Assembly: GCF_013374115.1 (NCBI RefSeq)
Contig: NZ_AP022673.1
Location: 1,888,501 to 1,952,500, forward strand
DNA length: 64,000 nucleotides
Source of the DNA: Sphingomonas sp. HMP9
GTDB taxonomy: Bacteria > Pseudomonadota > Alphaproteobacteria > Sphingomonadales > Sphingomonadaceae
Direction of reading: 5' to 3'
The notes under the pieces are model-generated. The model made no database searches and was not told the origin of the DNA. It saw nothing but the letters and a program-made list of their open reading frames with translations. Numbering within the stretch: the first letter of the stretch is position 1; each line of letters opens with the position of its first letter. Shown here piece after piece: positions 1-8,486 of the stretch. The position numbers and the translations under genes were made by a program.

Positions 1-40
1 GGTCGTCGGTCGCGAGCGCTTGGTAGTCGTTCGGCACCAT
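1..40 (-). CDS. possible 5' end of a gene cut by the window edge
   Basis: An ATG on the minus strand at position 40 opens a frame that stays open to the left edge of the window and would begin MVPNDYQALATDD. Only 13 codons are visible. The upstream bases hold a weak GGGT-like ribosome site, and a family A repeat lies just behind it. The product cannot be named, and the frame may be chance in GC-rich DNA. Confidence 0.3.
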   Translation of the reverse strand, partial: MVPNDYQALATDD

Positions 41-49
41 ACACCCAGC

Positions 50-132
50 CGTCATCCTGACGAAAGTCAGGATCCAGAGCCACAAGCGAACCGTGTTGGG
101 CTCTGGATCCTGGGTCGAGCCCAGGATGACGG
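50..132. repeat. family A inverted-repeat element, copy 1
   Basis: Two facing arms flank an unrelated linker of roughly 25 bases. The left arm starts CGTCATCCTGACGAAAGTC and runs to GGATCCAGAG; the right arm starts CTCTGGATCCTG and ends CAGGATGACGG. The right arm is altered, with CGAGC in place of the usual central bases. It lies downstream of the ydbL-like gene. The arrangement resembles a REPIN/BIME: two extragenic palindromes facing each other. Confidence 0.85.
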
Positions 133-173
133 ACTAAGCGAGCGTCGAGATTTCGTTCTCAGTTCGGCCCAGT

Positions 174-554
174 TCAGACGCAGCGCGAATCGCGTTCCGG
201 GGCGGCCGCCGTGCGCGTCTTCCAGACGCCGCCCGGGGTCTTGTACTTCTCGCCCGCGTTGGTCTGCAGGATCAGGTTGCAGCCGCTGGTGAACGCGAGT
301 TGCTCCACCGTCGCGCCGCTCGCCTGCGCCTTTTGCGTGTAGGCCGACTTGCGCTGGATATTGATGTTGTTGACCAGCGCGCGCAGATCGCCGCTCGCTG
401 CGCCGACGAGGCCGAGATAGCCGTCGGGCTGCTCGCCGACCTCGCCGCCGGCGCGCGCCGCGGCATAGGCCGGGTCGCGCTGCGCCGAGGCCGCCACCGA
501 AAGGCCGCCGAGAGCCACCGCTGCGGCAACCATCATCATGACCTTGGTCTTCAT
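174..554 (-). CDS. ydbL: YdbL-like DUF1318 periplasmic protein
   Basis: This 126-residue protein starts with a signal peptide of about 24 residues ending ASA. The mature part resembles the DUF1318/YdbL family: a run through YLGLVGAASGDLRALVNNIN and a C-terminal TPGGVWK segment. It contains two cysteines, in TSGCNL and at the second-last position. It is the last gene of a minus-strand operon ydbH-ynbE-ydbL and starts one base after the ynbE stop codon, so it is co-transcribed and probably translationally coupled. In enterobacteria YdbL is linked to the YdbH-YnbE bridge between inner and outer membrane; a helper role here is inference. Confidence 0.8.
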   Translation of the reverse strand: MKTKVMMMVAAAVALGGLSVAASAQRDPAYAAARAGGEVGEQPDGYLGLVGAASGDLRALVNNINIQRKSAYTQKAQASGATVEQLAFTSGCNLILQTNAGEKYKTPGGVWKTRTAAAPERDSRCV

Positions 555-555
555 C

Positions 556-783
556 TTAGAATATCCCCGGATTCTGCTGGATCAACGATTTCGCCTCGCC
601 GTCGAGACGATAGACCACTTCTTGCGTGACGTTGATGTTGAGGTTGATCTCGATCGGCTTGTCGGGCGCCGACACGTTGATGCAGCTCGGCAGGGCGGCA
701 GCGGTCGTGACCAGAAAAGCGATCGTCCTCATCCTATGCAAGATCGGCCTTTGCTCCAGCTTCTTCAATCCTGTTTCGGTCAT
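556..783 (-). CDS. ynbE: YnbE-like outer-membrane lipoprotein
   Basis: This short protein has a lipobox (LPSC) and an acidic mature part of about 42 residues ending SLIQQNPGIF, typical of the YnbE family. The start is uncertain. ATG at 783 overlaps the ydbH stop as ATGA and has AGGA seven bases upstream, which favours coupling, but it gives a long 33-residue leader. ATG at 732 gives a 58-residue protein with a normal lipoprotein signal but a poor ribosome site. YnbE lipoproteins stack beta strands and partner YdbH to span the periplasm (known in E. coli). Confidence 0.8.
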   Translation of the reverse strand: MTETGLKKLEQRPILHRMRTIAFLVTTAAALPSCINVSAPDKPIEINLNINVTQEVVYRLDGEAKSLIQQNPGIF

Positions 784-3700
784 GGCACGATCCTGCTTGC
801 GGGAGGCTGAATAGTCGGAAGTTTGGGAGGCGGCGGCGCGGCCTGCTGTTGCAGCAACGCGGGCAGGTTGCGCTGGATGAGGCGCTTCGGATCATAAAAG
901 CTCTGTGCCGAATCGAGCAGCCCGCGGAACGGCGCCTTGATGCGGATATTGAACACGAACGGCAGCTTTTGCAGGCGACGGACGATGAAGTTCGCCTTCG
1001 CCCCCTCGCCCTGGCTGATCCCGGCGAAGCGCACGTCGGTGACCATCTCGCCCGCCAGCGGCCCGTTCATCCCGACTCGCAGCGACTGGTAGCGCAGCGA
1101 CTTCAGCGCCTGGAACGCGATGTTCGCCCAGATGCCGAGGTCCTTTTGGCTGAGGTCGCCGACATAGGCGAGCGTACCGCCGCCTTTGCGCACCTGAAGA
1201 TCGCCACCCTCGATACGGCCGCCCGTTTCGTCGAAAATCATCGGCAGCACGCCGTCGAAAATTCCGGTCGCGTCGAGATTCTTGAAATCGAACTGCTGGA
1301 GGAACTGGTCCGCCGCCATGTTGGCGACATGGAACGTCATTCGCCGCTCGGACGCCGCGGAGAAGTCGAGCAGCGTCGGGTCGAGCGTCAGCGATCCGCC
1401 CGCGAACGGCCATGACCCGTCCTCGACCTGTACGCGCGCGCCAGGCAGCGTCTGGTAACGGATCGTGCCGTCGGTGACGGGGATGCCCGGGTTGAGCGTG
1501 CGGATCGTCGCCACCTGCCCCGGCGCGCTCTGCAGATTGAGCAGATCGGTGAAGCGGATCTCGGTCGCGATCCCGGTCACCGGGCCGAACGCGGCGGCGA
1601 GGTCGGTGCCGGCGGTGCGGAACACGCCATTGCTCGTCACGCCATCGGGGGTCCAGGCGATATGCCCCTCGCCACTGACCGATCCGTTGACGTCGGCGAT
1701 CACGCCGAAGGTCAGCGGAGTGAGCGCGTCGGGTTGCAGCTTGTCCTTGGCGAACGCGATTGCGGGGACGATGAGGTCGGCCTTGCCCGCCCCTGCCCCA
1801 AGCGCGTGGGTGAGCGTGACGTCGGCGACCTTGGTGTTCGACGTCGGCTCGACCAGCGTCCCCGCGGCGGTGATGCTGCCGTTGACCAGCGCGAGCGTCA
1901 CGGTGCGCGCGTCGAGCGGCTTGAACCGCGGGGTCGGCGCGGCATCGGATACGCCCATCGCGCCGGTGAGGTTGAGCGCACCGCCGACCAGCGTCCAGTC
2001 GCCGGCCGCATCGCCGAGCAACAGCGGGACGTTGGCGATCTGCCCCGAACCGCCGGTGAACGCGCCGGCCAGCCCTCGCGCGGTCATGCGGCCGGTCACG
2101 GTGCCGAAGTCGAGTCGCGTGACGCGCTGGGGCGCACCGATACGCGTCTGCACGCGCTCGATCGCGAACCCGCGATCGGCAAGCCGCACGGTCGCGCCGG
2201 CGGTCGCGAGCGTGATCGGGGTGGTGCCGAGCCGTCCGGTCAGGCTTGCCGCCGCGATCCGGGCACCGCCGCCGATCCGCGCGCCGTTCACCTGCACCAG
2301 CGCGCCGTCGACCGGGCACAAGGTCAGTCGCGACGGGTCGAGCACCAGCCCGGATAGCGCGAACCGCTGCACCGCCAGGGGCGTGCAACCGGTGTTGACG
2401 ACCAGTCGCCCGCGACCGTCCCACAGCGCGACAACCGGCATCGCCAGGCCATTGACCCGGTTGGCGGACCCGCCGCCGCCGATCGGCCCCGAAAGCGTCA
2501 TGCGCGTCGCGATCGACGTCGCACCCCCCGGAGTTGCGCTGAAGGTGACGGGGGTCAGCGCCAGACGCGCGGCGCCCGCCGCATAGGGCGCGATGGTAGC
2601 CACGCCGCGGATCGCCGCGCCGGGTTTGGCCTGCGCGAGCGACACGCGCGCCTCGGGCAAGCCGCCGCCGCGCATCGCGAGGTTCGTGTCGAGCCGCACA
2701 CCGCCATTCGGCCAGTCCAGCGCGACCCCGCTCCCGCCGCCGAGCGCCACGCGCGCACCGCTGGCAGACGCGAGCGCGAGACGGGACAGCAGCGCCTTAC
2801 CGAGGCCGCCCTCGATCTGCACGCGCACGTCGGCATCCGCGGCAAACCCGCGACCTGCCTTCTGGATCGCCTGCGCCGCCGCGGCTGCCAAGGGGGCAAC
2901 GGGCGTCCCCGCCGCCGCCCCGCCAATCGCCGTCAGTCCAGCGAGTCGTTTTGGCGCCACGGCGGCACCGCTCGCCTGGATGCGCCCGGCGAAGGCGATC
3001 TGCTTGCCGATCCGGTAGGCGCCAGCGAGCGAAACGCGTCGCGCGCCGCCCTCGAGCGTGCGAACGGTATCGGCGGCAATGTCCACCTTGCCCGCGGTCG
3101 CCGCCGCGCTTCCGGTGAAGGCGATCGTGCCGCTCGCGCCGGCCGACGTGCCGCCGGGCGTCCGTGCAGCCCCCGTCGTGAGCGTCGCCTTGCCCTGCCA
3201 GCGATCGAGCGCCGCGGAGAGGCCGACGTCGAGGTCTGCCACCAGCCGGTCGACGCGCGTCGTGCCACAGGCGAGCCGCGACACGCGCACCGGCCCCGTG
3301 ACGGTCGGTTTGGCCGCGTCGATCCGCAGCTTGACGGTCGCCGCCAGCCGGTCGATCGCGCACCCGCCGATATCGAGCCGCTCGCTGATCGCCGCGAGCG
3401 TACCGCGAAACCCGTCGTCGAGCTTGCCCGATCCGGCCAGCTTCAGCCCGACGATCCCCTGCGGAGTCTCGAGCCGCATCCGCCCATCGGCGACCGACAC
3501 GTCGAGAGCGGGCAGCGTAAACGGCTTGCCCGACGACGCTGGCAGCAGCTTGTCGATCGCACCGAGCGAGACTTTCCCGTCAACCAGCCGGCCACGCAGC
3601 CGCACCTTCCCCGCGCGCACGCCCTCCAGATAGGGGCCCGACAAGCCGATGCCGGTGCGCGTCTCGACCCAGTCGGCGACGAGATCGGGATGCGCCGGAT

Positions 3701-3959
3701 CGCCGATCACGACATTGGTCAGTCGCTGGCCACCCAGTGCGAGGTTGGCAATATCGTAGCGCGCCGGCACGCCGGCCTTGACGAGTTCGCGGTCGATGAA
3801 CCCTTCGGCGATCGGTTTGCGCACCAGCCACAGCACGACCAGCGCGGCGAGCAGGAGCAGCGCGATCGCCAGCGCGACGCGGCGGGCAGTCGCTCGACGG
3901 TGAGAGCCGGACCGGGGGTCGGCCGCGGGGCCGGCCCCCGTCTCGCTCGTCTCGCTCAC
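780..3959 (-). CDS. ydbH: YdbH-family AsmA-like intermembrane phospholipid transport protein
   Basis: This 1059-residue protein has one N-terminal membrane helix at about residues 28-46, followed by a long periplasmic region rich in short beta strands and glycine/alanine, as expected for the bridge-forming AsmA-like superfamily (YhdP, TamB, YdbH). The C-terminal third holds the dicarboxylate-transport-like YdbH domain and ends in a proline-rich tail. Translation starts at GTG 3959. The ynbE-like gene overlaps its stop. In E. coli YdbH carries phospholipid to the outer membrane redundantly with TamB and YhdP. The same role is likely here because the three-gene order is kept. The gene diverges from radC with only 85 bases between starts. 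Confidence 0.85.
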   Translation of the reverse strand: MSETSETGAGPAADPRSGSHRRATARRVALAIALLLLAALVVLWLVRKPIAEGFIDRELVKAGVPARYDIANLALGGQRLTNVVIGDPAHPDLVADWVETRTGIGLSGPYLEGVRAGKVRLRGRLVDGKVSLGAIDKLLPASSGKPFTLPALDVSVADGRMRLETPQGIVGLKLAGSGKLDDGFRGTLAAISERLDIGGCAIDRLAATVKLRIDAAKPTVTGPVRVSRLACGTTRVDRLVADLDVGLSAALDRWQGKATLTTGAARTPGGTSAGASGTIAFTGSAAATAGKVDIAADTVRTLEGGARRVSLAGAYRIGKQIAFAGRIQASGAAVAPKRLAGLTAIGGAAAGTPVAPLAAAAAQAIQKAGRGFAADADVRVQIEGGLGKALLSRLALASASGARVALGGGSGVALDWPNGGVRLDTNLAMRGGGLPEARVSLAQAKPGAAIRGVATIAPYAAGAARLALTPVTFSATPGGATSIATRMTLSGPIGGGGSANRVNGLAMPVVALWDGRGRLVVNTGCTPLAVQRFALSGLVLDPSRLTLCPVDGALVQVNGARIGGGARIAAASLTGRLGTTPITLATAGATVRLADRGFAIERVQTRIGAPQRVTRLDFGTVTGRMTARGLAGAFTGGSGQIANVPLLLGDAAGDWTLVGGALNLTGAMGVSDAAPTPRFKPLDARTVTLALVNGSITAAGTLVEPTSNTKVADVTLTHALGAGAGKADLIVPAIAFAKDKLQPDALTPLTFGVIADVNGSVSGEGHIAWTPDGVTSNGVFRTAGTDLAAAFGPVTGIATEIRFTDLLNLQSAPGQVATIRTLNPGIPVTDGTIRYQTLPGARVQVEDGSWPFAGGSLTLDPTLLDFSAASERRMTFHVANMAADQFLQQFDFKNLDATGIFDGVLPMIFDETGGRIEGGDLQVRKGGGTLAYVGDLSQKDLGIWANIAFQALKSLRYQSLRVGMNGPLAGEMVTDVRFAGISQGEGAKANFIVRRLQKLPFVFNIRIKAPFRGLLDSAQSFYDPKRLIQRNLPALLQQQAAPPPPKLPTIQPPASRIVP

Positions 3960-4044
3960 CCACGCACTCCGCTACAGTCGACGCCCTGCATAGGCGGGTG
4001 CGGGGGCGTCATGCAATTGCACGTGGATGTGCTAGCATTGGCAT

Positions 4045-4737
4045 ATGGCCGAACCGGACGAACATATCGACGATCTGAAGGGTCACCGGGGGCGCCTCCG
4101 CAAACGCCTGTTCGAAGGCGGCAGCGACGCGTTGCTCGACCACGAACTCATCGAATATCTTCTCGCGATCGCGATTCCCCGCGGCGATACCAAGGCGCTC
4201 GCCAAGGCGCTGATGCGCGAGTTCGGTGGAATTGGCGGGGTGCTCACCGCGGATGCCGAGGCGCTCGGCCGCGTGAAGGGGATGGGCGAGATCTCGACCG
4301 CGGCGATCAAGATCGCGCACGCCGCCGCGATCCGCCTGCTGCAATCGCAGGTCAGCGACCGACCGGTGCTGGCGAACTGGCAGGCGCTGCTCGATTATCT
4401 CCGCGCGGACATGGCACATCACGCGATCGAGCGGTTCCGCGTCCTGCACCTCAACACGAAGAACATGCTGATCCGCGACGAAGTGATGAGCAAAGGCTCG
4501 ATCGACCAGGCCGCGGTCTATGTCCGCGAGGTCATCCGCCGTGCGATCGATCTCGGCTCGGCGTCGATCATCCTCGTCCACAACCATCCGAGCGGCGACC
4601 CCTCCCCCAGCCGCGCCGACATCGAGATCACGCGCACGATCGCCGAGGCGGGCAAGCGGCTGGGTATCACGGTCCACGACCATATCGTGATGGGCACCGG
4701 CGGCCATGTCAGTCTGCGCGCGCAAGGGTTGATCTAG
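4045..4737 (+). CDS. radC: RadC-family JAMM-domain protein
   Basis: This 230-residue protein belongs to the RadC (JAB/MPN) family. An N-terminal helix-hairpin-helix-like region (residues 1-95, including a VKGMGEIS turn) precedes the JAMM metal-binding motif, seen as HNHPSGDPSPSRAD near residue 175 with both histidines and the aspartate present. The length matches the family. RadC was long linked to DNA repair and recombination, but its enzymatic role is not settled. The gene stands alone, divergent from ydbH and followed by a small gene on the same strand. Confidence 0.92.
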   Translation: MAEPDEHIDDLKGHRGRLRKRLFEGGSDALLDHELIEYLLAIAIPRGDTKALAKALMREFGGIGGVLTADAEALGRVKGMGEISTAAIKIAHAAAIRLLQSQVSDRPVLANWQALLDYLRADMAHHAIERFRVLHLNTKNMLIRDEVMSKGSIDQAAVYVREVIRRAIDLGSASIILVHNHPSGDPSPSRADIEITRTIAEAGKRLGITVHDHIVMGTGGHVSLRAQGLI

Positions 4738-4819
4738 AGCAAGAAGATAACGGTGTAAGTTCCTTGATGCGCTGCGTCGTTTCGCCGGCATCTTCGTTGT
4801 CAAACGGAAGGAATTGCAT

Positions 4820-5032
4820 GTGGACAACAAGTTACACGACGAACCCTCGAGCGTGACCGCGGAACACGGGCAGGTTCTGGTGGATGGACCGGACGGGGTC
4901 GCGGTGTCGCTGACGCCCGACGCGGCGGTCGAGACGTCCGACCGGTTGCTCGAAGCCGCGGTCGAGGCGCAGGGTCAGAAACTGGCCGAGACACTCGCGG
5001 AGAAGGAGCGGGCGGAGCGCAAGGCGGGCTGA
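4820..5032 (+). CDS. small hypothetical protein with charged C-terminal helix
   Basis: The product is 70 residues if started at GTG 4820. That start is favoured because GGAAGGA at 4806-4812 sits seven bases upstream; the in-frame TTG at 4814 is too close to the same site. The C-terminal half (LLEAAVEAQGQKLAETLAEK) is predicted to be one amphipathic, strongly charged helix. I recognise no family. It lies 82 bases after radC on the same strand and converges with the EF-hand gene. Confidence 0.65.
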   Translation: MDNKLHDEPSSVTAEHGQVLVDGPDGVAVSLTPDAAVETSDRLLEAAVEAQGQKLAETLAEKERAERKAG

Positions 5033-5108
5033 TCAGCCTCACCGCACTTCGGCGTTGGCGGACCGAGTTGGTCAGGATTTCCTGACCGTCCTCGATCCGC
5101 GATACTCG

Positions 5109-5558
5109 TCAGCCCTGCGTCAGAAAGCTGGTGATTTCGCTCTTCGTCAGCGACTTGTTCTTGTCCCCGTCCGCCTGCGCGAAGGCAGCCGAAACCCACT
5201 TCTTGGTCTCCGGCGCATCCGGCTTGGTCGACGGATCGGTCTTGCTCTTCAGCGCAACCATCCAGCCGCCGAATTCAACCGCGCTGAGCTTGCCGTCGCC
5301 ATTCTTGTCGTAGGTCGGAAACTCGGTGTCGACGACCTGCGCGACCTGGCTGCCTGTCGCGGGTTGTTCGCGCGCGGCGGACTGCATCGGCACCGCATCG
5401 GTCGGCGTAGCTTGCGGCGATGCCATCGCGCCAGACGGATTCGTCTGGCCGGTAGCAGCACCAGACGGGGCCGAAGTCTGCGAGGATGTCGTGGTCGACT
5501 GTGCCAATACGGGTGCAGCAACCAGTGCCGCGCCGGCCAGCATAGCATATTTCAACAT
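5109..5558 (-). CDS. secreted EF-hand calcium-binding protein
   Basis: A 149-residue exported protein. The signal peptide spans about residues 1-19 (ending VLAQ) and is followed by a low-complexity Ser/Thr/Gln/Pro linker of some 55 residues. Two EF-hand loops are visible: a canonical DKNGDGKLSAVEF near residue 84 and a degenerate DGDKNKSLTKSEI near residue 130. It probably binds calcium in the periplasm, as in other small proteobacterial EF-hand proteins; the target is unknown. It diverges from purB. Confidence 0.85.
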   Translation of the reverse strand: MLKYAMLAGAALVAAPVLAQSTTTSSQTSAPSGAATGQTNPSGAMASPQATPTDAVPMQSAAREQPATGSQVAQVVDTEFPTYDKNGDGKLSAVEFGGWMVALKSKTDPSTKPDAPETKKWVSAAFAQADGDKNKSLTKSEITSFLTQG

Positions 5559-5789
5559 TGCGTCTCTCCGGTAGTGTTCTACGCGTCTACTGAGCCGCTT
5601 GGCGATCGAGCATGGAATATACTCGGCGCCGCGAACTGCTCACTCACTCTATACGCGTTGCGGTGCCGGATTCATACGCGATGCGGGGTATTTGAACCTT
5701 GTCCTGCGTCCTGCTACCGCGTTTCGCGCGCAAACGCGGGGAATATGCCACGCGACATGCCTTACCCTTCACGCTCCCGAGGAAACCCG

Positions 5790-7088
5790 ATGGTCCCCCG
5801 CTATTCCCGCCCCGACATGGTCGCGATCTGGACGCCCGAAGCGCGCTTCAAGATCTGGTTCGAGATCGAGGCGCACGCCACCGACGCGCTCGCCGAGCTG
5901 GGCGTCGTTCCCAAGGAGGCGGCCGCGGCGATCTGGGCTAAGGGTGCGTTCGAGGTCGATCGGATCGACGAGATCGAGCGCGAGACCAAGCACGACGTCA
6001 TCGCCTTCCTGACCAACGTCGCCGAGCATGTCGGCCCCGAAGCGCGCTTCATGCATCAGGGCATGACCTCGTCCGACGTGCTCGACACGTGCCTCGCGGT
6101 GCAGCTGGCCAAGGCGAGCGACATCCTGATCGCCGATCTCGATGCGCTGCTCGTGGTGCTCGAACGCCGTGCGCGCGAGCACAAGATGACGCCGACGATC
6201 GGCCGCAGCCACGGCATCCATGCCGAACCCGTCACGTTCGGGCTGAAGCTGGCGCAGGCGCACGCAGAGTTTGCCCGCAACCGGGCGCGGTTGATCGCGG
6301 CGCGCGAGGACGTCGCGACCTGCGCGATCTCGGGCGCAGTCGGCACGTTCGCGAACATCGACCCGTTCGTCGAGGAGTATGTCGCGGGCAAGCTGGGCCT
6401 GTCGGTCGAGCCCGTCTCGACGCAGGTCATCCCGCGCGATCGCCATGCAATGTTCTTCGCGACGCTGGGGGTGATCGCCAGCTCCATCGAGCGGCTCGCG
6501 ACCGAAGTGCGGCATTTGCAGCGTACCGAAGTGCTCGAGGCGGAGGAATTCTTCTCGCCCGGCCAGAAGGGCTCGTCGGCGATGCCGCACAAGCGCAATC
6601 CGGTGCTGACCGAGAACCTCACCGGGCTCGCGCGGATGGTGCGCGGTTATGTCACGCCCGCGATGGAGAATGTCGCGCTGTGGCATGAGCGCGATATCTC
6701 GCACTCGTCGGTCGAGCGCTATATCGGGCCGGACGCGACGATCACGCTCGACTTCGCGCTCGCGCGGTTGACCGGGGTGATGGACAAGCTGGTCGTCTAC
6801 CCCGAGCGGATGTTGAAGAACCTCAACAAGATGGGCGGCCTCGTCCATTCGCAGCGCGTGCTGCTGGCGCTGACGCAGGCCGGCGTGAGCCGCGAGGACG
6901 CGTATCACCTCGTGCAGCGCAACGCGATGAAGGTGTGGGATTCGGACGGCGCGTTGTCGCTGCTGGAGTTGCTGAAGGCGGATCCGGAAGTGACGTTGTC
7001 GGATGCCGAACTCGAGGACAAGTTCGACCTCGGCTATCACCTCAAGCACGTCGACACGATCTTCGCGCGGGTGTTCGGCGCGGCGTAA
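5790..7088 (+). CDS. purB: adenylosuccinate lyase
   Basis: This 432-residue enzyme belongs to the fumarase/aspartase superfamily. It splits SAICAR and adenylosuccinate in purine synthesis. The superfamily signature SSAMPHKRNP, carrying the catalytic serine loop, is near residue 265, and TSSDVLDT and GRSHGIHAEP blocks lie earlier. Start ATG 5790 is chosen because GAGGA at 5779-5783 precedes it by six bases and the protein then begins with the usual MVPRYSRPDM; the frame stays open far upstream without family similarity. A perfect hairpin at 7124-7153 may end its transcript. Confidence 0.96.
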   Translation: MVPRYSRPDMVAIWTPEARFKIWFEIEAHATDALAELGVVPKEAAAAIWAKGAFEVDRIDEIERETKHDVIAFLTNVAEHVGPEARFMHQGMTSSDVLDTCLAVQLAKASDILIADLDALLVVLERRAREHKMTPTIGRSHGIHAEPVTFGLKLAQAHAEFARNRARLIAAREDVATCAISGAVGTFANIDPFVEEYVAGKLGLSVEPVSTQVIPRDRHAMFFATLGVIASSIERLATEVRHLQRTEVLEAEEFFSPGQKGSSAMPHKRNPVLTENLTGLARMVRGYVTPAMENVALWHERDISHSSVERYIGPDATITLDFALARLTGVMDKLVVYPERMLKNLNKMGGLVHSQRVLLALTQAGVSREDAYHLVQRNAMKVWDSDGALSLLELLKADPEVTLSDAELEDKFDLGYHLKHVDTIFARVFGAA

Positions 7089-7123
7089 AGGCGTGGCTTA
7101 GTCCCTTCCCGCATTACTTACCT

Positions 7124-7153
7124 CCGTCATCCTGACGAAAGTCAGGATGACGG
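7124..7153. repeat. solo family A hairpin behind purB
   Basis: A perfect 13-bp palindrome (left half CCGTCATCCTGAC) closed by a GAAA loop. It equals the outer ends of a family A element joined at the shared word GTCAGGAT, with linker and inner arms missing. No T-run follows, so it may act as an mRNA-stabilising or weak stop hairpin for purB rather than a full terminator. Confidence 0.85.
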
Positions 7154-7292
7154 GCCGGGCAGGATCGCCCGCCCTGCAACCACCCAAAGTGCACGCAACG
7201 CAATTACGATTGTATGTTACAAAATTGCGACAACGCGCAATAATGCCCATATCGCCCTTGCCGGATATTGTTCCGGCATCGGAGACCTACCC

Positions 7293-7379
7293 ATGCGCAT
7301 GTTCGAAACCGTGACCAGCACCATGCTGGCGATCGCGGCTCAAGCGCTGGTGGTCGGGGTGGTCATCACCGCCCTCTGA
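7293..7379 (+). CDS. 28-residue single-helix membrane peptide
   Basis: A small open frame encodes MRMFETVTSTMLAIAAQALV and eight more residues, ending ITAL. It has one hydrophobic helix from about residue 10 to the end and a short polar N-terminus. GGAG at 7281-7284 lies eight bases before the ATG. The 80 bases upstream are unusually AT-rich for this genome and could hold a promoter. No family is recognised. The good ribosome site and AT-rich leader are the support; conservation is untested. Confidence 0.5.
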   Translation: MRMFETVTSTMLAIAAQALVVGVVITAL

Positions 7380-7447
7380 TCCATCGGCCCGCCCGCCCCC
7401 TCCCGAGGGGGCGCGGCTAGGCCGGGCGTTTTAAGGCCCGCGCGCGG

Positions 7448-7906
7448 CTATCGCTTGCGCGGATAGCGTGCGGCGAATTCCTCGTCGGACATCACCAAAT
7501 ATCGGATCGTGTCGATCAGCGCCCAGGGCGCGCTGATGATAAGGCCGATCACGGTAATGCTCAGCACCAGCATGACGATCCCCGAACCCGTCCGGCCGAG
7601 ATAGAAACGGTGGATACCGAGCGTGCCGATCACGAACGCCATCACCGCCGCGACGTATTTGTTGCGATCGTTGGTCGGCGCGGCGACGGCCGCGGGTGGC
7701 CCCGCGCGACGCGGGCCCGGCGCGGTCGGCACCGGGAAAACACTGAGCGCACGATCGTTGGCGGATTCGAAATCGACTTCGATCCCGATCGCCGGTTCGC
7801 CGCGATGCGCCCAGTCCTCCGGCGCGAACCGGTAGCGTTGTCCGTCCTGGCCCGCGACGATCCCTTCGCCCGTGCGGGAATCGACCCCTAAAACCTGTCC
7901 GCGCAT
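7448..7906 (-). CDS. TM2-domain membrane protein
   Basis: A 152-residue protein with an N-terminal soluble part of about 70 residues (beta-rich, GQVLGVDSRTGEG...) and a C-terminal TM2 domain: two helices around residues 90-130 with the typical GTLGIHRFYLGRTGSGI turn. Start ATG 7906 is preceded by GGGGA; the frame extends upstream with no similarity. TM2 proteins are small inner-membrane proteins of mostly unknown role. It is the last of a minus-strand run behind dnaJ and a second membrane protein, 75 bases after the latter. Confidence 0.8.
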   Translation of the reverse strand: MRGQVLGVDSRTGEGIVAGQDGQRYRFAPEDWAHRGEPAIGIEVDFESANDRALSVFPVPTAPGPRRAGPPAAVAAPTNDRNKYVAAVMAFVIGTLGIHRFYLGRTGSGIVMLVLSITVIGLIISAPWALIDTIRYLVMSDEEFAARYPRKR

Positions 7907-7981
7907 ATGAATCCCCGATGTTCGCCAGCCAGTCTGGCGAATGCCACGGATCAAGCAAGTCCGAACTCAAACGAGCAGAGT

Positions 7982-8452
7982 TCAGGCGGCGGATGCGATA
8001 CCCCGCCAATGTCTGTCGTCGTCATTGTCAGCAACCATCGACCGCGTTTTGCGCGATCGGGTTGCGCGCGGGTGGCCCTTTGCAGCCGGGCGTCGGGCGA
8101 AGACACCCAGATAGCGCGCGACGGCACCGCGAACGCGTAAACTGGAGGCTGCGGCAGCCAACGCCAGGACGATGTCGAGATAAGCCGACACCTCGAAGGT
8201 GGTGATCCAGACCGCGATGTCGGGAGCCGCAAGGGTCAAGACACGGATGCCGTCGCCTTCGCCAACGAGGGTGACCATCGCGGCGGCTATCATCAGCAGG
8301 ACGATCACCGCGGCGTCCCCTCGGGTGAAGCGCGACAACCGCGTCGCCGGCTCGGCGACCAGCATGTAACGCATCGCCCTGCCGATCGGCGTTTGGGGGG
8401 CGGCGAGCATGATCAGCCAACAGGCTATTGCGGTGAACAGACATGCCAGCAT
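7982..8452 (-). CDS. hypothetical inner-membrane protein
   Basis: A 156-residue protein with about three hydrophobic segments (residues 1-20, 48-65 and 80-115) and a basic, charged C-terminal tail rich in arginine. Start ATG 8452 is supported by a GGGGGG ribosome site. It begins 34 bases after the dnaJ stop on the same strand, so it may be read through from the heat-shock transcript. I recognise no family. Confidence 0.65.
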   Translation of the reverse strand: MLACLFTAIACWLIMLAAPQTPIGRAMRYMLVAEPATRLSRFTRGDAAVIVLLMIAAAMVTLVGEGDGIRVLTLAAPDIAVWITTFEVSAYLDIVLALAAAASSLRVRGAVARYLGVFARRPAAKGHPRATRSRKTRSMVADNDDDRHWRGIASAA

Positions 8453-8486
8453 TGCGCCCCCCTTTGGTTCAGTATTGTAGTCCCGC

